The translations under genes were made by a program, and so were the position numbers. 64,000 nucleotides of DNA. Origin: an uncultured Phascolarctobacterium sp. GTDB lineage: Bacteria > Bacillota > Negativicutes > Acidaminococcales > Acidaminococcaceae. Below the pieces are notes generated by a model that was given only the letters and a program-made list of their open reading frames with translations, had not been told where the DNA came from and did not search any database. The stretch is taken from NCBI GenBank assembly GCA_958448515.1, contig CAUDEF010000004.1, positions 62,001-126,000 on the forward strand, written 5' to 3'. Shown one piece after another: positions 42,602-52,067 of this stretch. Numbering within the stretch: the first letter of the stretch is position 1; every line of letters starts with the position of its first letter.

Positions 42602-43093
42602 TTATTTGCCGCTTTGCATTGCTCTGGCAACTTCGTCAGTGATATCAACACCACCGAAAATTACAGTGCTTTTGTCAACAACAACAGAAAGACCTTTTTT
42701 ATCAGCAATCTTTTTGATAGAAGCTTCTACACTTTTAAATACAGGTTCCATAAGTTCTTTTTCCTTATTGGCAATTCTTTCCTGCAGCTGTACATAATAT
42801 TTTTGTTTTTCAGTATCATTCATAGTTTTGCTTTTTTCGTTAAAATCTTTTTGAGCAGTATCAATCTCTGCCTTCATGGCAGCTCTTACATTTTCCAGTT
42901 CCGGACTTTGAGCAACCAGCATCTGATAATTTACCACGCCTATTGCAGATTCACTTGCAGCTGCCTGTGCAACACCACTGTTACCAATACCACTTTGAGT
43001 TACAGAAAGTGCAAAACAGCCAAGAACAAAAATAGCTGCCACAAATAAAGATACTAATTTTACATTTTTAGGATTACGCAATTTCTGCATCAT
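42602..43093 (-). CDS. OmpH/Skp-like periplasmic chaperone
   Basis: 163 residues, with size and layout of Skp: signal/anchor segment (LVSLFVAAIFVLGCFALSVT), IGVVNYQMLVAQSPELENV, coiled-coil (KDFNEKSKTMNDTEKQKYYV), and ADKKGLSVVVDKSTVIFGGVDITDEV. Skp holds unfolded barrel proteins for the Bam complex. First of three consecutive family members between the bamA region and lpxD. Confidence 0.88.
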   Translation of the reverse strand: MMQKLRNPKNVKLVSLFVAAIFVLGCFALSVTQSGIGNSGVAQAAASESAIGVVNYQMLVAQSPELENVRAAMKAEIDTAQKDFNEKSKTMNDTEKQKYYVQLQERIANKEKELMEPVFKSVEASIKKIADKKGLSVVVDKSTVIFGGVDITDEVARAMQSGK

Positions 43094-43176
43094 AACAAAA
43101 ATCCCTGCTTTCTTACAAAATAATTATAGATATATAGTTTATTATATCAGTCTGTACAAATACTTTCAACGAAAAG

Positions 43177-44451
43177 CTATAAATTTCCTATCAGGCGCAG
43201 ATAAAACTCGTCTTCACCATATACATATTCCGCACTTAAAAATTCATGAATACGGTATCTGGCACCATATTCATTACGATCCGTTCCTGAATAATGCTCG
43301 GCTCTCAGACGCCACTTATTGCTTAAATCGTATTCCAGCTTGTAATTATTTTCTCCATCAGGCATTATACGCTGATAACTCCAGCTGCTTTTTCCCCAAT
43401 ATCTTGTATATCCTAACCCCATATTCCAATGAACATCATCTAAAATCAGACCAGCTTCAGTGAATATTTCATCACGCGGAGATATATATTTGCCAAAGTG
43501 CGCACGGCCGGAAATATTGTCTTTATCTCTTCCCAGATCCGCATAGCCTTCAAACCAGATTTTATAATCTTCTGAATAAATTACAATATCCACCTGTGTA
43601 TCAGGGCCGGTACTAATATTAACCTGAGGTTTTAAATCATACTGCCTTACTTCATCTTCTTCAAGCAGTCTGCGCATCAGATACTGTTCATATTCATTTT
43701 TATTATTCTCCAGATAAGAAACGGGCAATCCGCGCAGCTTTTCGCATTCTTTCTGATATTTAACCTTAAGCCTGTTTAAAAGTATATTAGGTATAGACTC
43801 CGAATGCATTTCATACTTTATGTTGGAAACAAGCTGACCTACAGGATAAATAATAACCTGAACCACAGTTTTGTCATCGCTTTCCACAATATCAACAGCT
43901 GCTTTAAATTCGGGCAAACTTACAGCTATCTCCTGACGGACAATTTTTCTCAAAATACCGCCCGCCCAGTCTGCTGCATCAACAGAAGCCCCCTGAATTG
44001 TATCATGAAGCTGCTGTTTAAGCTTTGGAATACGTTTTTCCATGTAGGCAGCCGCCTGCGCATCAAGACCGGAAAACTGCAGATCTACCTCCACATTTCT
44101 GATAGTGCTGTTCCAGGGCATTATATTTAAAGTCAGCTCAGTATCAGCTCCAACACTTATGCTGCTTTGGCGAACCTCATACCCAGTAAGTGCTCTGTCA
44201 CCTATGTCAGCAAATAGTTTGCTGTATTCCTGCTGATATAAAGCTATGTTTTCCGTATCCTTATCCAAAAGCAGCTGATCAGCAACTACTTGCATTCCTG
44301 CTGTCATCTTATCCAGCAGAGGTTTGCTTGTCTGACCGCTCAGATCATTGATTTTTACTGTTACATTTTCAACAGGCATAGAAAAAGCTTGCTGCAATGA
44401 CAAAAAATTTGTCATTGCAGCAATCATTAAAACTTTGCTTACTTTCATCAT
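43177..44451 (-). CDS. Outer-membrane-like protein of unknown function, downstream of bamA
   Basis: 424 residues from ATG 44451 (a GTG at 44457 and an ATG at 44448 are alternatives; ribosome-binding site weak). Signal peptide (MIAAMTNFLSLQQAFSMP). Residues about 25-290 form two or three POTRA-like alpha/beta units (ENVTVKINDLSGQTSKPLLD; TVVQVIIYPVGQLVSNIKYE). From about 300 to the end there are alternating strands (DIVIYSEDYKIWFEGYADLG; AHFGKYISPRDEIFTEAGL; KWRLRAEHYSGTDRNEYGAR) that could be a small barrel or sheet. Not recognised. Located 12 nt after bamA, so an assembly-machine partner is a reasonable inference. Confidence 0.7.
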   Translation of the reverse strand: MMKVSKVLMIAAMTNFLSLQQAFSMPVENVTVKINDLSGQTSKPLLDKMTAGMQVVADQLLLDKDTENIALYQQEYSKLFADIGDRALTGYEVRQSSISVGADTELTLNIMPWNSTIRNVEVDLQFSGLDAQAAAYMEKRIPKLKQQLHDTIQGASVDAADWAGGILRKIVRQEIAVSLPEFKAAVDIVESDDKTVVQVIIYPVGQLVSNIKYEMHSESIPNILLNRLKVKYQKECEKLRGLPVSYLENNKNEYEQYLMRRLLEEDEVRQYDLKPQVNISTGPDTQVDIVIYSEDYKIWFEGYADLGRDKDNISGRAHFGKYISPRDEIFTEAGLILDDVHWNMGLGYTRYWGKSSWSYQRIMPDGENNYKLEYDLSNKWRLRAEHYSGTDRNEYGARYRIHEFLSAEYVYGEDEFYLRLIGNL

Positions 44452-44468
44452 AAACACCGTTCAGTAAA

Positions 44469-46358
44469 TTAGAATTGTCCGCCAAAACTGAAATGGAATT
44501 TGCCTCCGTCTTCACCATAACCATAATCAAGTTTTACCGGTCCTAACGGAGAATTAATTCTTAAGCCGACACCAAAGCTGTTTTTAATCAAACCTAAGTC
44601 AAACTCGTCTTCATGACGTTTATCCCAGGCATAACCGTTATCGGTAAACAATACGCCCTGTACTTTTTTAATAATCGGGAAACGATATTCCAAAGTAGCC
44701 TTCAACATACTGTTGCCGCGGAACTGATCGTCTTCATAGCCACGCAAAGTATCACTGCCGCCCATAGAGAAACGCTGACTTAAAGGCATGTCTCCTTCAG
44801 CATAACCTGCACCCAGGTTCAATGCCCAGACGCTTTCACCGCCGCCGCGGTAGTAATAACGATAATCTGCAGTAAATTTAGTAAAGTCAAAGTCCCCGCC
44901 AAGACCTGCCCATTCCAGACTATAGCCTATACGTTTGCCTTCATGAGGATCATAGATGTTATCACGGGAGTCAAAAATTCTTCCCAAAGTAATACTGCGG
45001 GTTACGCCAAAGTTTTCAGCACGGCGCTCAGCAGCAGTTTTCGGCATCCAGTCTTTATAGTATCCGCTGCCTTCTCCGCTACCAGGACGGAACACTTCTT
45101 CATAGTACTGATCTTTACTGCCTTCGTAACCGTCTGCCATACCTTCATAGATATCATCACGGTTTTTCAGTGTAATATAATTACTTACAAATTCATTGTC
45201 AGTTTTGCGGCTGAAGGTAAGTTCCTGACCACGACGTTTTTTGTCATAGCGAGCTATTTCGTCGCCATCGATATTATAATCAGCATATTCATTAGTAATA
45301 TCATACAGATTAATAGTTGCTGTAGTTTCCTTATCATCTATCCAGGGTTTGGTATAGCTGAAATCGTAGTTTTTATTATCCTCGCCGCCAAACTCCCAGC
45401 GAATGTTGATTTTATCGCCTGTACCACGGAAGTTTTTATCACCAATGGATACCATACCAATAAAGCCATCTGCATTACTGTAGCCTGCACCAATGCCAAA
45501 AGTACCGGTATTCATTTCTACAACGCTGATTTCAACCTCCACGGAATTAGGCTCTTTACCAGGGTTAAGCTTAACATTTACATCTTCAAAATAACCCAGA
45601 TTATAAATTCTCTGCATACTGCGGCGGGCGTCTTTTGCGTTAAAGGGTTTTCCTTTTTTCAATTTCATTTCACGAGTAATTACATAATCTTTGGTTTTAA
45701 CATTGCCTTTTACTTTAAAGTCTTCGACAATACCCTCGTTAACTGTAATATTTAAAGTACCGTCCTGATCCATCTTTACATCAGTAACACGCGCCAGAAT
45801 ATAACCTGCCTGACGATACTCTTCTTCCAGATGCAGAACTCTTTTATTAACATCATTCAGATTAATAATTTTGTCCTGTTCCAGATCAAAGATTTTTCTT
45901 ACTTTCTGTTCATCAACTACTGTATTGCCTTCCACACGCAACTGTTTAAACACAGGATTTTCAAGCACATGATAAGTTACCTGTACCCCTTCCGGTACTT
46001 CTTTAAACTCCGGTCTTAAGTCATAGAACCATCCCAGAGCATAAATAGCACTTAAATCTTCATTAATGCCGGCTTCACTGAATTCCATACCGGGTTTAGT
46101 CTTTAAAACAGCAGCAATGTCTTCTGTTTTTACTGCAGAGTTTCCGGAGATAATTTGTTTAGTAATTACTTTACCAACATACGGATTAACAGCCTTTTTT
46201 TCCTGACTGCCAGCTGGATTTAAACCATCAGCGGCAATAATCGCCTGTGCATCAGCAGAAATATCTGCATTTTTTGTTTCCTCTGCCCACGCAGGCAAAG
46301 CAAACATTACAGCGGTTAAACCAACTGTTATAGGCTGTAACAAACGTTGTTTCTTCAA
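44469..46358 (-). CDS. bamA: Outer-membrane protein assembly factor BamA
   Basis: 629 residues from a TTG (GGAGG 8 nt upstream). Signal peptide, low-complexity linker, three POTRA domains (about 65-310: ITKQIISGNSAVKTEDI, FKQLRVEGNTVVDEQKV, EDFKVKGNVKTKDYVI), then an Omp85 barrel with the conserved SLGGSDTLRGYEDDQFRGN-type loop (seen as MGGSDTLRGYEDDQFRGN) and C-terminal FHFSFGGQF. E. coli BamA has five POTRAs. Folds OmpM, LptD and the autotransporter into the outer membrane. Confidence 0.95.
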   Translation of the reverse strand: MKKQRLLQPITVGLTAVMFALPAWAEETKNADISADAQAIIAADGLNPAGSQEKKAVNPYVGKVITKQIISGNSAVKTEDIAAVLKTKPGMEFSEAGINEDLSAIYALGWFYDLRPEFKEVPEGVQVTYHVLENPVFKQLRVEGNTVVDEQKVRKIFDLEQDKIINLNDVNKRVLHLEEEYRQAGYILARVTDVKMDQDGTLNITVNEGIVEDFKVKGNVKTKDYVITREMKLKKGKPFNAKDARRSMQRIYNLGYFEDVNVKLNPGKEPNSVEVEISVVEMNTGTFGIGAGYSNADGFIGMVSIGDKNFRGTGDKINIRWEFGGEDNKNYDFSYTKPWIDDKETTATINLYDITNEYADYNIDGDEIARYDKKRRGQELTFSRKTDNEFVSNYITLKNRDDIYEGMADGYEGSKDQYYEEVFRPGSGEGSGYYKDWMPKTAAERRAENFGVTRSITLGRIFDSRDNIYDPHEGKRIGYSLEWAGLGGDFDFTKFTADYRYYYRGGGESVWALNLGAGYAEGDMPLSQRFSMGGSDTLRGYEDDQFRGNSMLKATLEYRFPIIKKVQGVLFTDNGYAWDKRHEDEFDLGLIKNSFGVGLRINSPLGPVKLDYGYGEDGGKFHFSFGGQF

Positions 46359-46375
46359 TGGAATACCCTCCTAAT

Positions 46376-46852
46376 TCATTTTGCACTTGTCAGCTCTGTG
46401 CGGGCTGATTTAACCAGTGCACGCATATCTGCATCTGATAAAATAAGCTGCCTGTTTTGTTTTTCTGAAACTTCAGCAGCTTCATTAGTAATCGTCTTAT
46501 TGGTGCCCTTCACTACATGCTCTTCAACAGTTACCTGCCTAACAACAGGCACCGCTGGCTTAACATAGTCTGTTCCTGCAGCCGAACTGCTGATACTGTT
46601 TGCATGCTGTGCATAATACCAGCCGCCTAATCCCGAAAGCAGCAGCATTACTGCTGCGCAAACTGCCAGAACCTGTCTGTTCCAGCTCCAGGGAATATCT
46701 TTTTTTCTGCGCAAATTATTCAGCTCTGCTTCAGCAAGCATCAAATCCAGTTCGCCGCGTATACCCCTATCTTCCAAAAAACTCTGTTCGGCATTTTCCA
46801 AACAGCTTTTTATGTTGCGTATACGTTTGGACAGATTACGTTTCTGCGTCAT
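46376..46852 (-). CDS. Single-pass membrane protein of unknown function upstream of bamA
   Basis: 158 residues from ATG 46852 (GGGAG upstream). Basic N-terminus (MTQKRNLSKRIRNIKSCLEN), acidic helix (DLMLAEAELNNLRRKKDIPW), one membrane segment (VLAVCAAVMLLLSGLGGWYY, about residue 68-87), then a Ser/Val-rich periplasmic tail of about 70 residues. Topology in-to-out. Not recognised. Sits between the sigma factor and bamA; an anti-sigma factor for that sigma is conceivable from topology and position but has no motif support. Confidence 0.6.
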   Translation of the reverse strand: MTQKRNLSKRIRNIKSCLENAEQSFLEDRGIRGELDLMLAEAELNNLRRKKDIPWSWNRQVLAVCAAVMLLLSGLGGWYYAQHANSISSSAAGTDYVKPAVPVVRQVTVEEHVVKGTNKTITNEAAEVSEKQNRQLILSDADMRALVKSARTELTSAK

Positions 46853-47003
46853 CAAAAGAACTCCCTTTCCAAAATAAAATATAACCTCTAATGACATAAA
46901 GTCTTCAAATAAAAGCTTTTTTAATCTTCTATTTATCAGCTTTAAAAGACTTTAAGAAGGATATTCTTCTTTTTTTTAATTTTTTCTCTGCTTTTCTACT
47001 TTT

Positions 47004-47639
47004 TTAAATTTTATTAAAATCATGCATAAATCTGGACAACATTCCTCTTACTCTGCGAATCCCCTGCTTTTGCAGACGATAAACATATCCCAGACTTACA
47101 TCAATAGAATCTGCCACACTCTGTGCAGTTTTATCTTCAATATACATACTCTTTAAAACACATTGCTCCTTTTCAGGCAGTCTTGCCAGAGCCTGAGCCA
47201 CCCGCTCATGCAGCAGCTTTTTTTCAGCAAGTTCATCAGGAGAAGCCTGCTCTGCCGGCAAAATCTCTCCAAGAGCAGTACCGCAGGAATTTTCACAATC
47301 AAGGTAAAGCATACCATTGGAAGAAATTCTCTTCAGATAATCAATCATGCATCCTTTTATTCTGTAGGAAGCAAACAAGCTGAAAGCTACACCTCGAGTA
47401 TAGTCATAATTTTCTGATGCCTCCAGAAGACCTATCATGCCTTCCTGAATAAGATCCATAGTTTCCTGCTCGGCAAGCTGGAAACTCATAGCCAGCTTAA
47501 AAACAAGCGGCTGATAGGAGCTCATCAGTTTCTGATGGGCTTCTGCATCTCCCTGGGCAGACTTAGCCCATAAAGCATGTTCCTCCTCCGGAGTTAAAAG
47601 TTTTGTCTTCTTAAGCTCTTCGAGATAAGCTCTCAGCAT
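47004..47639 (-). CDS. Sigma-70-family RNA polymerase sigma factor (group 3-like)
   Basis: 211 residues from ATG 47639 (GGAGGTGAACC upstream). Region 1.2/2: YLEELKKTKLLTPEEEHALW, DLIQEGMIGLLEASENYDYT, FSLFASYRIKGCMIDYLKR. Region 4: LPEKEQCVLKSMYIEDKTAQ, VSLGYVYRLQKQGIRRVRGM. Resembles the FliA/SigB class in size, with region 3 reduced. It lies within the outer-membrane cluster, 23 nt after tamB, and could direct transcription of envelope genes. Its targets cannot be read from the window. Confidence 0.85.
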   Translation of the reverse strand: MLRAYLEELKKTKLLTPEEEHALWAKSAQGDAEAHQKLMSSYQPLVFKLAMSFQLAEQETMDLIQEGMIGLLEASENYDYTRGVAFSLFASYRIKGCMIDYLKRISSNGMLYLDCENSCGTALGEILPAEQASPDELAEKKLLHERVAQALARLPEKEQCVLKSMYIEDKTAQSVADSIDVSLGYVYRLQKQGIRRVRGMLSRFMHDFNKI

Positions 47640-47662
47640 TGGTTCACCTCCTCCCGTAAAAT

Positions 47663-50600
47663 TTAAAAGCTCAATCTGTATTCTACACCATACCAATCTT
47701 CTGCTTCATCAGATAAGTCATAGCTTCTTGAATAGGTGAGATTAAAGTGTCTGCTAATATCGTACTGCCCAAAGATACTTCTGTCAACACCATCAAAACT
47801 GGTTGTATACCCCAGCATGAAATTTTTAGTTAAATATTTACTTACCAAAATATTATATTGACTGCGTTCTTCCGGAGTCAGTTCCTGATTTTTATCCTTA
47901 ACTCCTTCAAAACCAATGCCGGAACGAACTCTTCCCGTATAAATACGGAACTGATCAAGGCCTATAGTCTGCTTTACCAGCATCTCAACGTCTCCAAGAA
48001 CTGTCATCTGCAGTCCTGCAGTCATAAGGTTCTGCAAGTCTTCACCGGTTACATCATCTGCACCGCCTCCGTCACGCTGCAGAGTAAGCATGCGTATGAT
48101 GGTATTCTGAGTTAAAGGAGGATTACTTGTAAGCTGCAGCTCCATTTCTTCAAGAGGACCATTAACACGCATAAATATATCATAACGGCTGAATCTTGCA
48201 CTGCTGTCCAAGGATACTGTTGGCAAAAATGTACCTGATACAGGCCAGCCAACAGAAGCTCTTTCAATCTTAAACGGTGTCCGCAGATATGTTACAGTAC
48301 CGCTTCTGGACTTAATATTTCCATCAATAACAGGAAATACTGTACTGCCTTTGATATTCATACTGCCTTCCAGCCAGATGTCATACAGATATTTATTAAA
48401 AAGATGAATATCAGGGCCAAGCTCTATTTTCATATCCATGCCCAAATTACCCTGTCCTTTACCAAATTCGGGAATTGTAGGCATATTTACCAAAACGTCA
48501 TCCAGACGCAGGAAACCTTTTATCTGCGGTCTGTACATAAGCGCAGGAGGTCTTGATTTAAAGTCATAATATTTTTGCGGAACAATATCAATATTACTGT
48601 TGATGCGTCCTGTAAAAATTTCAGAAGCAAGCTCTGCATCCTGAGCAACTATATTAAGTTTATAAGCATTGCTTTCATCAGCCTGCAGATTAAATGTTCC
48701 GCTTGCAGTCACATTGCCTTTTCCCAGTTTGGCAGACAGATTGTTCAAAGCGATTTCTTTACCCTGGAACTGAACATCTGCCTGAATACCATCAATCATG
48801 GTATCAAGATACTTAGCCTTAATACTGCCGCCTTCAATTTTTAAAGATCCATCCAGCAATACATCTTCCAATGTACCGCCAATAATAAGCTGACCTTTTG
48901 TTTCGCCGTCAGCCCATTCAATCATATCACTGAAAGCAGGTAAAATGCCCAGCCTTGATTCATCAAAATTCATGGAAATACGCATCTGAGCATCAGGATT
49001 TTTACGCTGACTCTTTTCTCTGAACAAATCTACCGGTATATCACCGCTGGCATTTAATCTGTACACACCTTTAGAAACGGTAAATTCCTCCAGATTGATA
49101 TTGTCGTTAAGCATAGTCATTCTTGTAATGAGCTTATCCATGCTTACCCCTGCCAAAGAGCCCTGATTTACCTGCAAATCACATTTGGCTGATAAATTAT
49201 CAAAAGGCCCGTTAACTTTAATCAGCATATCAGCTTCTCCCTTGATTACGGGAGGATCGTACATCATAACTGTTGCAATAGCAGGATTAGCCTTTACCGC
49301 TTTAAGCTCAGCATCAATATTTCTGCTGCGAATATCAACCTGTCCGTTCAGAGTAATAAGGCCTTTATCGGTAACATCCTTTTGTTCCATAATTTTTACA
49401 TTATCAAAACTCAAAATTCCGTTTTTCAATGTTCCATTAAAGAGCATCTGATGATAGTTAAGATCGTGTATTTTTACATCATCAGCCCAGATATTAATAT
49501 CAATACCGCTGCCCTTGCCCTGAGAATTAATATTAATCTCACACTGAACAGTTCCGTCAATATTATAATCAACCTTACACATTTTCAGAATATTGCCAAG
49601 ATCGCCCCACAAGGTAACAATATCACCCTGAGCAAATCTCTGAGGAATATTAATATTTAATTCAGCTTTAAAAAGACCATAGTTGCCGCTGTCATCGTCG
49701 TATGGCTGCTTGCAGGAGATATCAAATTTATTGATATCACTGCCGTTGCTTTCCATGTAGCCTTCCAGATCACTTAAAATCTGTCCGTTTATGCTAATCT
49801 GCCTGCTGCTGATATCGCCTAGGAAATATGGTTTTGACAAGGTACCACGCAGGTAACCTCTGGCATCCATATATCCGTCAATGTCAAAATCTTTTTCCAT
49901 CAAGGGGATTCTGTCCAGCATAAAGTTTTTGGCATCCATGGAAAAATCTAGATTCTGCATTCTGTCCATGGTACCGTTTAAAGTAATTTCAGTAGCCAGT
50001 GTATGAATAACAAAATCTTTCAGACGTAAAAAGCCATCATTGAAAATATATCTGCCCTGAACTTTATCCAGCAGATATCCTTCAGCACTGCCGTCAGTCA
50101 GACAAACTTCACCTGTAACTATTGCTTTATTCAGCGTTCCCTGCAGGTGAATAATATTATCTATATTTCCTGTAACCTTTATATCAGGATAAGCAACAGC
50201 CATGATTGGCTCAGCTCTTACGCCCATAGTTTCTACTACCATGTCAAAAACAGGCTCGCTGCCGCTGAAATCCACACTGCCGTTGACAAGATGTGAGCCC
50301 TGCTCCATATTAGCCTTGAAATCTGCAATCGATAAAATATTATCCTTCATGGCAATATTACCGTGAGCTTCCTTAATGCTCTGGTGCATAAAGCTTACAT
50401 CTGTCAGCTGTACAATACCTGCAAACTCAGGAGCATCAATGGTACCTGTAATATCAAAACCAGTAGAGCAATAACCGCTGCCGCTGTAACCGGCATAATC
50501 AAGCAAGGATCCTACAGGGAATTCAGCCATACGTGCCGTTAAATGTATGGCTCTGCTGTTTAAATCCATTTTTCCGCCAGCTGCCAGACTGCCTTTATCT

Positions 50601-51937
50601 GCCAATGCACCCAAATGCTCTACAGTAAGAACATTATCCTGCAAATTGCCGTCAAAAGTAATTTTATTTACTCGCAGGCTTCTCCAGCTCAGATCAAAAG
50701 TATCCGCGGCAGCATGAATCTGCATTTTGTCATCTGCCAGATCAGCCATAACAGCCACATCACCGCTCAGACAGATGCTCTCATCATTCAGCAGACCTAC
50801 CTTCTGAGTAATGCCCGTCAGCTGCGCATCGGCAATCAGAAAATTATCCTGCACATCATAGCGGCCTTTAATCTTTACAGTACCGCCGCCATACTCTGCT
50901 TCAGCCTGTTTAATACTGATCAGGCTCTCATCTGCAGCAAGCTCCAGTCTGATATTCTTTGCCTGCCACTCTTTCCAGTGTAATTCTGGCGCATAAACCT
51001 TTATTTCACCTGAAATATCATTAATATCAGAAAAATCTGCCTTACCATCAAGATAGAGCTTCTGGTCATCAACACTTACCACAAGATCTTTGGCAGCAGC
51101 CACGCTTTTGGCTATTTTCACACCGCCATCAGCAGTAATGCTATGTTTTTCGCCTTCATAAGTATATGAGCCTGTAAGATTTTCTATAATACCTTTGCCG
51201 GATATTTCCACTTCCTCATCGGCACTGCTCCAGCGCAGATGCAAATCTCGTACATTGCCATGCAGATCTTCTGCACCCGCATAATAGAAAGCTGCTGAAG
51301 CATAATCATCCAAAAGGAGATTTTCACTGTGCAGATCCAGTGTTCCTGTGCCTTTTGTAGTTAAAACACCATCAGCTTCAACAATATTTTTTCCGTTACT
51401 GATAACTGCCTGTACAGAAAAATCCGGATTTGCACCACCGTCAGCAGAACCATTAACAGTAAAATCCCAGCTGCCGTAAGGAGCACTGACATGCAGTGTA
51501 CCTTCTGTAATTTCCATCAGTCCGTAAAAAGGAGTCTGATCGGACTCTGACGGCTTAAGAAAATACTGTAAATTCCATTCAGCATTTTCATTCATAGCCA
51601 GCCATACCTCAGGCCGCTGCAGCTCAAGCCTTCCTATGGCCTTAGCCGGATCAATAACAGCAAGCCATGGGCGCAGAGATACTTTAGTCTCAGGTATTAC
51701 GGCAACCTTTCTTGTTTCAGTATCGTAGACAGTTACATCAGTAATCTCGGCAGTCAAGCCGCCGTCCCAGACAACTGAACCAACTTTGACGCTGCCATTA
51801 ATATAATCCTCAGCAATCTTTTCTGCTGCAGGCAGCATTTGCTTTATATAATCAGGAACAATATATGTTACCAGGCCATAATAGGCAACACATAAACTAA
51901 CTATTAATCCTGTCAGTAATTTCCAAATCTTATGCAT
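47663..51937 (-). CDS. tamB: TamB-like translocation and assembly module protein
   Basis: 1424 residues from ATG 51937 (GGAG 7 nt upstream; the frame stays open to 52018). N-terminal membrane anchor (LTGLIVSLCVAYYGLVTYIV), then over 1000 residues of AsmA/TamB-type beta-taco repeats (TLKNGILSFDNVKIMEQKDV; GGTLEDVLLDGSLKIEGGS), and a C-terminal DUF490 domain (about 1150-1424: IKSRSGTVTYLRTPFKIERA, LTSNPPLTQNTIIRMLTLQR) ending WYGVEYRLSF. TamB-type proteins span the periplasm and move phospholipid or help barrel insertion. No separate TamA gene is seen; BamA nearby is the likely partner. Confidence 0.92.
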   Translation of the reverse strand: MHKIWKLLTGLIVSLCVAYYGLVTYIVPDYIKQMLPAAEKIAEDYINGSVKVGSVVWDGGLTAEITDVTVYDTETRKVAVIPETKVSLRPWLAVIDPAKAIGRLELQRPEVWLAMNENAEWNLQYFLKPSESDQTPFYGLMEITEGTLHVSAPYGSWDFTVNGSADGGANPDFSVQAVISNGKNIVEADGVLTTKGTGTLDLHSENLLLDDYASAAFYYAGAEDLHGNVRDLHLRWSSADEEVEISGKGIIENLTGSYTYEGEKHSITADGGVKIAKSVAAAKDLVVSVDDQKLYLDGKADFSDINDISGEIKVYAPELHWKEWQAKNIRLELAADESLISIKQAEAEYGGGTVKIKGRYDVQDNFLIADAQLTGITQKVGLLNDESICLSGDVAVMADLADDKMQIHAAADTFDLSWRSLRVNKITFDGNLQDNVLTVEHLGALADKGSLAAGGKMDLNSRAIHLTARMAEFPVGSLLDYAGYSGSGYCSTGFDITGTIDAPEFAGIVQLTDVSFMHQSIKEAHGNIAMKDNILSIADFKANMEQGSHLVNGSVDFSGSEPVFDMVVETMGVRAEPIMAVAYPDIKVTGNIDNIIHLQGTLNKAIVTGEVCLTDGSAEGYLLDKVQGRYIFNDGFLRLKDFVIHTLATEITLNGTMDRMQNLDFSMDAKNFMLDRIPLMEKDFDIDGYMDARGYLRGTLSKPYFLGDISSRQISINGQILSDLEGYMESNGSDINKFDISCKQPYDDDSGNYGLFKAELNINIPQRFAQGDIVTLWGDLGNILKMCKVDYNIDGTVQCEININSQGKGSGIDINIWADDVKIHDLNYHQMLFNGTLKNGILSFDNVKIMEQKDVTDKGLITLNGQVDIRSRNIDAELKAVKANPAIATVMMYDPPVIKGEADMLIKVNGPFDNLSAKCDLQVNQGSLAGVSMDKLITRMTMLNDNINLEEFTVSKGVYRLNASGDIPVDLFREKSQRKNPDAQMRISMNFDESRLGILPAFSDMIEWADGETKGQLIIGGTLEDVLLDGSLKIEGGSIKAKYLDTMIDGIQADVQFQGKEIALNNLSAKLGKGNVTASGTFNLQADESNAYKLNIVAQDAELASEIFTGRINSNIDIVPQKYYDFKSRPPALMYRPQIKGFLRLDDVLVNMPTIPEFGKGQGNLGMDMKIELGPDIHLFNKYLYDIWLEGSMNIKGSTVFPVIDGNIKSRSGTVTYLRTPFKIERASVGWPVSGTFLPTVSLDSSARFSRYDIFMRVNGPLEEMELQLTSNPPLTQNTIIRMLTLQRDGGGADDVTGEDLQNLMTAGLQMTVLGDVEMLVKQTIGLDQFRIYTGRVRSGIGFEGVKDKNQELTPEERSQYNILVSKYLTKNFMLGYTTSFDGVDRSIFGQYDISRHFNLTYSRSYDLSDEAEDWYGVEYRLSF

Positions 51938-52024
51938 AATCTTTCTCCATAATCTCAAAAATGACATACATCGACTTTTACTCTTTCGACAGAAAAATAA
52001 AACATCCTTTAAATTCACAAATAA

Positions 52025-52066
52025 AATACATCTTGCACATATTTACTGCTATGTGCAAGATGTATT
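52025..52066 (-). terminator. Terminator between alaX-like gene and tamB
   Basis: Perfect 16-bp stem (52025-52040 with 52051-52066, 10-nt loop), T-rich beyond on the minus strand. It makes tamB the probable first gene of the next transcription unit. Confidence 0.7.
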
Positions 52067-52067
52067 T

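Noticed and set aside
44943..45755. 270-codon plus-strand open frame opposite bamA
   Set aside because: Lies wholly antisense to a well-supported gene, has no family resemblance and no ribosome-binding site.
46957..46980. Hairpin with T run on the plus strand
   Set aside because: Short weak stem with no plus-strand gene ending there; on the minus strand it lacks a T tail.
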